In this document: piece by piece, positions 25,954 to 34,400 of the stretch
Layout: every line of letters starts with the position of its first letter
How positions within the stretch are numbered: the stretch's first letter is position 1
Origin: UBA1494_A sp963973975
Lineage (GTDB): Bacteria; Bacteroidota; Bacteroidia; Flavobacteriales_E; Vicingaceae
Direction: 5' to 3'
DNA: 64,000 nucleotides
Assembly (NCBI GenBank): GCA_963973975.1
Contig: CAXBCF010000017.1
Span: 1-64,000, forward strand
The notes under the pieces: generated by a model
The model's input: only the letters and a program-made list of their open reading frames with translations
Told to the model about the DNA's origin: nothing
The model's database searches: none
Program-made: the position numbers and the translations under genes

Positions 25954-26927
25954 TGAAGTTATTACAAAACATTTTTTTAGTTGGTTTTTTACTGTTGAAT
26001 TTTCAGCTTTCTGCACAGGGGCCTTTTGCTCCTGCCGCAGGAAGTGAAGGCTCTACAGCCATTGATAAAGAGGATGTGAGATTTGTTGCTTGGGCTACTT
26101 CTGCTCAGGTTCAGCGAGGGCTTCAAAATATTTCAAATCCTTCACTTGGATATGCTTCTGTTGGCGATTCTTCAAAAGCCATGGGTAAAGCCGATTATGT
26201 TGTTGTGAGTTTAGGTGATGCAGGGGAGGCTACTCTCAGTTTTGAATCACCGCTATACAATGGTGAAGGACCTGATTTTGCAGTTTTCGAAAACAGTTTT
26301 TCCGACTCTTTTTTAGAATTAGCATTTGTTGAAGTGAGCTCCGATGGAATTAATTTTTTCCGATTTGATGCTCATTCATTGACGGATACTTTGCAGCCAG
26401 TTGGCTCATTTGGAGCATTAGATCCAACTAATTTGTCCAACCTTGCAGGGAAATACAGAGGTGGATTTGGAACACCTTTCGATTTAGAAGAATTGAAAAA
26501 TACTCCAGGCTTGGATGTCAACAATGTGACACATATTAAAATTATTGATGTGGTAGGGACGCTTAATTCTGCTCATGCAAGACGAGATGCTTTTGGCAAT
26601 AAAATCAACGACATGTATCCAACACCTTTTCCTTCAGGCGGATTTGATTTAGATGCTGTTGGAGCAATTTACATTAAACCTGTTGGTCTTGAAAAACAAG
26701 TCGTTCAAAAATTGAAAACCTATCCCAATCCTGTAACTGATAAAATTAACCTACAAGGTGATTTTGAGAATGCGCGCTATCAATTGTTTAGCATTTCAGG
26801 ACAATTGAGTCGAGAAGGTCTTTTGTTTGAAAACAGCATTGATTTTTCATCGATTAAGTCTGGGCTTTATTTTCTGCGTATTCAGCATGAAGAAGGTGTT
26901 TTTCAATCTAAAATTGTGAAGCAATGA
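25953..26927 (+). CDS. Secreted B12-locus protein with T9SS sorting domain
   Basis: A 324-residue exported protein with signal peptide (about 1-21, ending in LSAQ). Its start overlaps the previous stop by one base, so the two are translated together. The body matches a family of surface proteins often found beside cobalamin transporters. Landmarks are GEGPDFAVFENSF, FVEVSSDGINFFRFD, NLAGKYRGGFGTPFDL and FPSGGFDLDAVGAIYI. The C-terminal type A sorting domain begins at TYPNPVTDKINL. A cobalamin-binding or receptor-accessory role is plausible but not proven by sequence. No catalytic motif is seen. Confidence 0.75.
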   Translation: MKLLQNIFLVGFLLLNFQLSAQGPFAPAAGSEGSTAIDKEDVRFVAWATSAQVQRGLQNISNPSLGYASVGDSSKAMGKADYVVVSLGDAGEATLSFESPLYNGEGPDFAVFENSFSDSFLELAFVEVSSDGINFFRFDAHSLTDTLQPVGSFGALDPTNLSNLAGKYRGGFGTPFDLEELKNTPGLDVNNVTHIKIIDVVGTLNSAHARRDAFGNKINDMYPTPFPSGGFDLDAVGAIYIKPVGLEKQVVQKLKTYPNPVTDKINLQGDFENARYQLFSISGQLSREGLLFENSIDFSSIKSGLYFLRIQHEEGVFQSKIVKQ

Positions 26928-28813
26928 AGCAAATAGGCTTATTATCATTGCTTTTGATTGGTTTTGGGCTTTTTGCTCAAGAGCAATACCGCGATACTAT
27001 TAAGCTAAAAGAAGTGAGCATTCATGCTGGAAGAAATCTTTTTGAGGCACAACGAATTGATTCATTAGCATTAGAAGATCCTACAAATTTAGATTTAGGT
27101 GAAATGCTTCAAAAACAAAGTCACCTTTTTGTAAAATCTTTTGGAATTGGAAGCATCACCAGTGTTTCAATGCGCGGAACTGGCAGTGCACATACACGTG
27201 TTTTTTGGAATGGAATGCAGTTAAATTCTGTGACACATGGCATGTTGGATTTGTCCTTGTTTCCAACTTTATTTATGGATGAGGTTCAAGTCAATTACGG
27301 TCTTTCTAGTTTAAAGCAAAGTAGTGGAGGCCTAGGAGGAGCGATTAATTTGAACAATAAAGTCAATTTTTTAAACAAGCACAATGTCAAATTTTCTCAG
27401 TCTTTTGGAAGTTTTGGACAAAAAACTAGTACAGCAAAACTTCAGTTTGGTACCGAAAAATGGCAATCCATTACCCGCTTTTTTTGGCGGGAAGCTGAAA
27501 ACGATTTTGAATACAAGGATTTGACTTTAGAGGGCTTTCCAACAACCAAAGCTAAAAATACTTCGCTGCACCAAAAAGGCTTGATGCAATCTTTGCATTA
27601 TAGAATCAAAGAAAATCAAGTGATAGAGGGAAATCTTTGGCTTTACCATTCAGATCGCAACTTGCCTGCACTGATGAGTTTGAGAAATAATGTTGAAAAT
27701 CAAATCGATGAGTCGATGAGATTAATGCTCAATTACAATTATTATGGAAACGATTGGGTTTTAAAATACAGTATTTCGAGCTCCATCGACCGTTTGATTT
27801 ATCGAAACGACCGTGCTTCGGTTAACGATAGCACGCTAACAAGGGGAATTTTTAATCGAATGGAATTCAATAAAACATGGTCTAAAAAAGTAAAACAAAC
27901 CACTCAAGCCAATTTTAATTTTCAAGATGCTAGCTCAGGAGCAAATAGCGAGGTTCGGAATCGAAAAACAGTATCGATTTACAATAAAATTAACTACGAA
28001 GCAACTAAGAGAATGACTGTAAATGCAGCTTTTAGGCAAGAATGGATTTTAGATGAAGCGAATTTATTCATGCCTGCAATTGATGTGAATTATGGACTTT
28101 TAAAAGGTCGTTCACTTAATTTGTTTTTTAAGATTGGAAGAAATTACAATTTCCCATCTTTGAATGATTTGTATACTCAACCTTTTGGGAACGAAGATTT
28201 GAAAGCGGAAGAAAGTCAGTCTTTAGATTTGGGAATTGCACGTTTGTTTAAAATTAAGAAGCTTGAAATTTTTTCTAAACTAACCGCTTTTGCTGCGAAT
28301 ATCGAAAATTACATTCAGTGGCAACCCACTGCATTTGGATTTTGGCGACCTGTGAATTTGGAGGCTGTAAAAACGAGAGGACTGGAAGGGGAGTTGTCTG
28401 TAAAACAGAATGATGCTAAACTTAAAAAGACGCTGACATTAAATTATACCTACACCAATTCAATCAACCAAAATAGAATCCATGAGTTTGATGAATCGAA
28501 TGGAAAACAACTGATTTATATTCCTGAAAATCAATTTAATTTTCAATTGGATTTGGCTTACAAAGATTGGCGCTTGATGAGCAGTTGTAATTTTGTGGGG
28601 CATCGTTACACTTCGAGCGATAATGAGCGATTTGTTCCTGCATATACTACAACAGATTTAACCCTTAGCAAAAACATGAATTTCAAAACCCACAACATGG
28701 AATTATCTGTTTCAGTCTTGAATGTTTTTGACACAGAATACCAAACAATTGAATGGCGACCGATGCCAAATAGGAATTATCTACTTCGTTTAACCTACCA
28801 TTTGAGCAAATGA
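26924..28813 (+). CDS. btuB: TonB-dependent receptor, BtuB-like
   Basis: Outer-membrane active transporter, here presumably for cobalamin. It is 629 residues. Signal peptide about 1-19 (ending LFAQ), then a TonB-box-like stretch (DTIKLKEVSIHAG). The plug domain has VSMRGTGSAHTRVFWNGMQL and SSGGLGGAINL. The beta-barrel ends in an aromatic-rich strand (YLLRLTYHLSK). It lacks the carboxypeptidase-like N-terminal extension of SusC-type receptors, which favours the BtuB class. An ATGA overlap joins it to the preceding gene and another to the next, indicating a tight operon. Substrate assignment rests on the riboswitch and BtuFCD neighbours. Confidence 0.9.
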   Translation: MKQIGLLSLLLIGFGLFAQEQYRDTIKLKEVSIHAGRNLFEAQRIDSLALEDPTNLDLGEMLQKQSHLFVKSFGIGSITSVSMRGTGSAHTRVFWNGMQLNSVTHGMLDLSLFPTLFMDEVQVNYGLSSLKQSSGGLGGAINLNNKVNFLNKHNVKFSQSFGSFGQKTSTAKLQFGTEKWQSITRFFWREAENDFEYKDLTLEGFPTTKAKNTSLHQKGLMQSLHYRIKENQVIEGNLWLYHSDRNLPALMSLRNNVENQIDESMRLMLNYNYYGNDWVLKYSISSSIDRLIYRNDRASVNDSTLTRGIFNRMEFNKTWSKKVKQTTQANFNFQDASSGANSEVRNRKTVSIYNKINYEATKRMTVNAAFRQEWILDEANLFMPAIDVNYGLLKGRSLNLFFKIGRNYNFPSLNDLYTQPFGNEDLKAEESQSLDLGIARLFKIKKLEIFSKLTAFAANIENYIQWQPTAFGFWRPVNLEAVKTRGLEGELSVKQNDAKLKKTLTLNYTYTNSINQNRIHEFDESNGKQLIYIPENQFNFQLDLAYKDWRLMSSCNFVGHRYTSSDNERFVPAYTTTDLTLSKNMNFKTHNMELSVSVLNVFDTEYQTIEWRPMPNRNYLLRLTYHLSK

Positions 28814-29844
28814 TAAAAAGTTCTTATTTCTTTATTCTTGCTTTGATTTTAACTGTTTCTTGTAGAGAAAACGACGATGATGATCCTGTAGTTTTAGATC
28901 CAAATGAACGGAAAGTTTTTGTATTGAATGAAGGAAATTTTCAATTTGGTAATGCGAGTATTTCCGTTTTTCAACCTGAAAAATCAGAAGTAAAACATTT
29001 TGTTTTCGAATCCAATAATTCAGGTAGACCGATTGGAGATGTAGTTCAATCAATGGAAATAATTGATAATAAAGGATTCATTGTTGTCAATAATTCCTCT
29101 AAAATTGAGGTGGTTGACATCTCCAATTTTAAATCGTTGGGGAGCATTTCACCTTTTAATTCACCGCGCTATATTTTGCCAATCAGTAAAAACAAAGCCT
29201 ATGTCAGTGATTTATACGAGGGAAAAATTAGCATCATTGACCCTGAACAGCAAACAATTATAGGTAGTATTTCAACAGGAGGATGGACGGAAGAAATGCA
29301 TTTAGCCAATAATAAAGCCTTTGTTTGCCACATGGACAGTGCTCAGATATTGGTGATTGATGTGCAGAGTGATCAAATAATCAATCGAATTAAAACCCCA
29401 GTTGAGCCAAATAAAATTCTACAAGATGTGAACGGAAACCTTTGGGTGGCTTGCTCAGGAGGTTTTAGTGAAGACTATACTGCCTTAGTTCAAATCAATC
29501 CTTCAAATGAGCAAATAATAAAAACGATCACCTCAAATGATTTAAGCAATAGCATCAATAACTTAGAAATGCATCCCTCAAAATCGAGTTTGTTTTATTT
29601 AATGAGTGGAGATTTATTTGAAATTTCCATTTCTGACAGCACTTTGCCAAGTCAAGCTTTAGTTTCGGGTGATGGAAAACTATTTTATGGCTTGGGAGTT
29701 GATGTAGTTGCCAATGAAATATACGTTTCTGATGCCATTGATTACCAACAACACGGAGTAGTTTTTCGATATGATTTCAATGGCAATCAAATTAGCCACT
29801 TTAGAGCTGGAATTATTCCGGGAGATTTTATATTTTACAAATAA
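28810..29844 (+). CDS. Surface lipoprotein beta-propeller (DUF5074-like, BtuG-like candidate)
   Basis: A 344-residue lipoprotein. The lipobox ends TVSC with Cys18, followed by RENDDDD. That acid-rich stretch resembles lipoprotein surface-export signals of Bacteroidota. The rest is a propeller of YncE/DUF5074 type: KVFVLNEGNFQFGNASIS, GFIVVNNSSKIEVVDI, KAYVSDLYEGKISIID, NLWVACSGGF. This is the closest match in the operon to BtuG, the B12-binding cap of BtuB. It overlaps btuB by 4 bp. The B12-binding function is inferred. Confidence 0.82.
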   Translation: MIKSSYFFILALILTVSCRENDDDDPVVLDPNERKVFVLNEGNFQFGNASISVFQPEKSEVKHFVFESNNSGRPIGDVVQSMEIIDNKGFIVVNNSSKIEVVDISNFKSLGSISPFNSPRYILPISKNKAYVSDLYEGKISIIDPEQQTIIGSISTGGWTEEMHLANNKAFVCHMDSAQILVIDVQSDQIINRIKTPVEPNKILQDVNGNLWVACSGGFSEDYTALVQINPSNEQIIKTITSNDLSNSINNLEMHPSKSSLFYLMSGDLFEISISDSTLPSQALVSGDGKLFYGLGVDVVANEIYVSDAIDYQQHGVVFRYDFNGNQISHFRAGIIPGDFIFYK

Positions 29845-29855
29845 ACAATCTTGAA

Positions 29856-30659
29856 ATGAACTTTGCACCTGAGCGAATCATATGCTTAACTGAAGAAACC
29901 ACTGAAATGCTTTACCTTCTTGGTGAACAAGATCGAATAGTTGGAATTTCAAGTTTTACAAAGCGTCCAAAGCAAGCTCGGAAAGAGAAAGAAAAAGTTT
30001 CTGCTTTTCTTGATGCTAATTTGAATCGAATCATTGAATTAAAACCAGATTTAGTAATCGGTTTTTCAGATATTCAAGCAGACATTGCACAGGCTTTAAT
30101 CAAACATGGAATAAGTGTTTGGGTGAGCAATCATCGATCTGTGAAAGAGATTTTCAACTTTTTAGTCCAGCTTGGTGCTTTAGTTGACAAAAAGGAGGCT
30201 GCAATTGATTTAGTCAAAGGGTATGAAAAACGAATTGCAGAAATTCAACTAATTTCTTCCAAATGGGAAAAGAAGCCACGAGTTTATTTTGAAGAGTGGT
30301 TTGATCCTTTAATTACAGGAATTGAATGGGTAACTGAACTCATTGAAATTGCAGGTGGGGATGATATTTTTCCTGAAAAGAAAGGTGCGAGTTTGGCAAA
30401 AGACAGAATCATTGAATATCCAATGGAGGTGGTTAGAAGAAATCCTGACATTGTTCTAGCATCTTGGTGTGGAAAGAAATTTAAATTGAAAAAAATGCTT
30501 GAAAGAGAAGCATGGCAGACAATAAAAGCTATTAAAAATAATCAGGTTTTTGAAATTGATTCCACCATTATATTACAACCCGGGCCTGCTTCAATTACAG
30601 AGGGAGTGCAAATAATGCATGGTATTTTTAAAGATTGGAACGAACAATATGGCAGCTAA
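29856..30659 (+). CDS. BtuF-like cobalamin-binding protein without signal peptide
   Basis: A 267-residue member of the periplasmic-binding fold family used with B12/iron ABC importers. Seen: PERIICLTEETTEMLYLLGE at the start, the family signature LKPDLVIGFSDIQADIAQAL, and PRVYFEEWFDPLITG, typical of cobalamin-binding members. There is no signal peptide or lipobox: the fold begins at residue 4. It would therefore stay in the cytoplasm unless an upstream start is used, and none is visible. It may bind B12 or a corrinoid inside the cell. Its end overlaps the DUF71 gene by 11 bp. Confidence 0.82.
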   Translation: MNFAPERIICLTEETTEMLYLLGEQDRIVGISSFTKRPKQARKEKEKVSAFLDANLNRIIELKPDLVIGFSDIQADIAQALIKHGISVWVSNHRSVKEIFNFLVQLGALVDKKEAAIDLVKGYEKRIAEIQLISSKWEKKPRVYFEEWFDPLITGIEWVTELIEIAGGDDIFPEKKGASLAKDRIIEYPMEVVRRNPDIVLASWCGKKFKLKKMLEREAWQTIKAIKNNQVFEIDSTIILQPGPASITEGVQIMHGIFKDWNEQYGS

Positions 30660-31362
30660 ACCCAAACTTTTTTTGAATTGGAGCAGCGGAAAAGATGCTG
30701 CTTATGCTTTGTATCTTCTGCAAGAAGAAGGCTATTATGAAGTGGATCGCCTGCTAACTACAATTAATAGCAGTACCAATAGAATCAGTCTTCATGGATT
30801 GAGTAAAGAACTTTTAATTGCACAAGCTAGTGCGATTGAATTGCTGTTAGATATAATTTCATTTAAAGCCGATTTTGATGCGGAAGCTTATGCAAAGATG
30901 ATGCAAACTGAAATGGTACGCTTGAAGCAACTAGGGTACAATCATGCTGCATTTGGAGATATTTTTTTAGAAGATTTGAGAGCATACAGAGAAAAACAAT
31001 TAAATAACCATCAAATTCAAACAGTTTTTCCACTTTGGAAAAAAGATACCAAACAGCAATTGAAAGATTTTATCTCATCGGGATTTAAAGCCGTGGTTGT
31101 TTCTGCCAACGCTAAGTGGTTCGGTAGCGATTTTGTGGGAAAGGAAATCGATGAACGCTTTTTAAATTGCTTGCCAAATGAAGTTGACCCTTGTGGTGAA
31201 AATGGAGAATTTCATACCTTTTGTTATGATGGACCCATCTTCAAACGTCCTGTAAAGTTTCAGATAACTGACATATTAATCAAGACTTATCCTCCGATTG
31301 ATTCATCAGATAAGGGCATAGAGTTTTGGTTTGCTGAGCTGATTTCGTTAAACAAACAATAA
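30649..31362 (+). CDS. DUF71/COG2102 ATP-pyrophosphatase (diphthine-ammonia ligase family)
   Basis: An N-type ATP pyrophosphatase. The PP-loop is LNWSSGKDAAYAL near the N-terminus. The conserved C-terminal block is CGENGEFHTFCYDGP. The frame opens at 30619, but the ATG at 30649 (237 aa) starts just before the PP-loop and is preferred. In eukaryotes and archaea the family makes diphthamide. Bacteria lack diphthamide, and a bacterial subgroup next to B12 uptake genes has been proposed to act in B12 salvage. The present location agrees with that proposal. The exact amidation substrate is unknown. Confidence 0.85.
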   Translation: MAAKPKLFLNWSSGKDAAYALYLLQEEGYYEVDRLLTTINSSTNRISLHGLSKELLIAQASAIELLLDIISFKADFDAEAYAKMMQTEMVRLKQLGYNHAAFGDIFLEDLRAYREKQLNNHQIQTVFPLWKKDTKQQLKDFISSGFKAVVVSANAKWFGSDFVGKEIDERFLNCLPNEVDPCGENGEFHTFCYDGPIFKRPVKFQITDILIKTYPPIDSSDKGIEFWFAELISLNKQ

Positions 31363-31439
31363 TTGCAACCTAAAACAAGTTTTTCGGTATAAGGTTGTTA
31401 AGCTTTTCCGATATTTGTGTTTCCTTGTAATAAATTTAA

Positions 31440-34400
31440 ATGAAGTCATTTTTACGTTTTCTTACTGTGATATTGCTGCTTTTCTCTGCATTTGAGGGGA
31501 AAGCTCAATGGCGCTTAATAATGGAAATGGTAGTTACTGATGAAGGTAAAAACCTTCCTGGCGCAGAAATTAAAGTTTTTAAAAGCGGTAAATTGGTAGA
31601 AACCGTTTTGACAGATGCGAAGGGAAGAGCTGATATTCCGCTTAATCCAAATGGAGACTACACGATTGAAGTAGGAGGTAATAAGAATTTTGCAAAAAAG
31701 AAAATAGCAGTGAGTACCAATAATGTTCCTGCTGAAAATGCTAAAGGTGATATCTTTTATCCTGCTGAAGTAGAGATTTTTAAGAATATTGATGGCTTAG
31801 ATTTAGCTATTTTAGAAAAGCCTATTGGTAAAATATTTTATGATCCTGAATACGGAGATTTTGGAGCCGATCGAAAGTATACCAAAGAAGTTCAAGCGAA
31901 ATTAGAGCAACTTAAAAGAGACTATGAAGTTCAAAAAATTGAAGAAGAAAAAAATCTAAAAGAAAGGGAAAAAGAATATGCTGCTGCTATAAAAATTGCA
32001 GATAAAGCTTATGCTAGTGAAGAATGGGAAAAAGCAGAAGAAGAGTATAAACGAGCTGCAAAGCTTATGCCGATTGAAACCTACCCCTCCTTTCAATTAG
32101 CTGAATTGGAGACAAAGCTCATCAAAATTAGAGAGACAAATAAGAAATATGATGAAGCGATGACTAAAGCAGCTGCTGCTGAGAAAGTCAATCAACTAGA
32201 AACAGCAATTACAGAATATAAACGAGCAAGCGGCTATAAGCCTGCTGAAAATGCACCCAAAGAAAAAATTTCTACATTGCAGGAGTTGATTACAAATCAA
32301 GCAAAATCTGAACAGTTGTATTTGGCTGCCATTGAAAGAGGCGATAATGCTTTAAAAGTAAATGATTTTACTACTGCTAAAACAGCATTTGAAGAGGCTG
32401 CTGCTGCTAAACCGAGTGAGACTTACCCAAAGAATAAAATTGCTGAAATCAACGACATCATTCAAAAACGTGAAGCAAAGAAAGGCTCTTACGATGAAGC
32501 AATCGCTTCAGCTGACCAGGCAGTAAAAGAAAAAGATTATCAGAAAGCAAAAGCAGAATACCAAAAAGCATCTGGGATTTTTCCAACTGAAACTTATCCA
32601 AAAGAGCAAATCACAAAGATGGATGCTTTAATGGCTGATGCTGCTAAGCGAGATCAAAATTACATCGCTGAAATTGAAAAAGGCGATCAAGCATTTAAAG
32701 CCAATGATTTTGATGCTGCTAAAAAAGCCTATGAAGCTGCAGGTGGAATAAAGCCCGAAGAAGCTTATCCAAAAACAAAGTTGGCAGAAATCAACAACCT
32801 TATCGCTGAACGAGCAGCAAAAGACAAAGAATATCAAGATAAAATAAGTGAAGCCGACAAATCATTGGCAGAAAAGAAATACGAACTTGCTAAAACAGCT
32901 TATCAAGCAGCAGCTGCATTAAAACCAAGAGAAACGTATCCCAAAGAGAAAATCACTGAAATAGATGGCGTTTTAAGTCAATTGGCGGCGAAAGAAGAAA
33001 ATTACAAGAAAGCAATCACTAAAGGAGATCAAGCACTGGGAAATGATGATTTTCAAGCTGCTAAAACTGCTTTCAATGAGGCATTGACATTAAAACCAGA
33101 TGAAGCCTATCCAAAAGATAAGTTGGCAGAAATTGAAACAATTGTTTTAAAGAACCAACAAGTTGAAGAAAATTACAAAAAAGCAATTCAGAACGGAGAT
33201 GATGCGCTGCAAGCAAAGGATTTTGAAAATGCTAAAAAGTTCTACAAAGAAGCAATAGCACTGAAAGAAACTGAGAAATATCCCAAAGATAAATTAGCTG
33301 AAATCGATCAAAAGCTTGCTGCTGCAAAAGAAGTAGAAGAGAATTACGCCGCTGCCATTAAAGAGGGTGATGCAGCTTTTTCCTCTAATGAATTTGAAAA
33401 AGCCAAACTTGCATTTACAAAAGCAAAAGATTTAAAACCTGAGGAAGCATATCCTCAAGAGCAGTTAACTAAAATTAATGAGACACTTGCTGCTGCTAAA
33501 AAAGTTGACGAGGATTACAAAACGGCAATCAAAGAAGGAGATGCAGCCATTGCTTCATTGAACTACAATCAAGCTAAAACTGCTTTCGAAAAAGCGGCTA
33601 ATTTGAAAAGCAATGAAGCTTATCCTAAAGACAAGATTAAAGAAATTGATACGCTTCTAGCTGAGCAAAATAAGAAACAAGAAGATTACAAGCAAGCCAT
33701 TGCTTCTGCAGATAGAGCTTTTGATGCCAAAGAATGGGAAAAAGCAAAAACGAATTATGAAACAGCTTTAACGATTAAGCAAGAGGAGCATCCTAAAAAT
33801 AGAATTCAAGAAATTGAAACAACGCTTAAGGAAATTGCTGAAAAAGAAAAAGCTGCTGCTAAAATTGAGGCCGATTATCAAGCCGCCATTTCAAAAGGAG
33901 ATCAGAGTTTGAACAATGAGAAATTAGAAGATGCTATTGCAGCATTTACTCAAGCGCAACAATTGAAACCTGAAGAAGAATATCCTTCAAAGAAACTAGC
34001 CGAAATTAAAACGGTACAAGATCGTTTGGCGAAAGAAAAGGCAGAAGCAGAAGAGCTTGCTAAGAAAGAAGCTGATTACAAAAGTTTAATTACCGCTGCA
34101 GATAAAGCGTTTTCTGCCAATGATTTAAAAGATGCACGAGAAAATTATCAAGCTGCTTTGGCAATTAAGGCAGAAGAAAAACATCCTCAGGAGAGAATTG
34201 CTGCAATAAATGAACAATTAGCCGATGCCGCTGAGCAAGACAAGGTCTACACAGCCGCTATTAAAAGTGGTGACGATTTGTTTAATGCACAGAAATTTGA
34301 AGAAGCAAAACAAAAATACAATGAAGCGCTTTCGGTAAAGTCAGGAGAAAAATATCCTAAAGATCAATTACAAGTAATTGACACAAAATTAGCTGAGTTG

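Noticed and set aside
31363..31439. Promoter before the giant repeat protein
   Set aside because: TATTTG occurs but does not match TAnnTTTG and no well-spaced TTG accompanies it.
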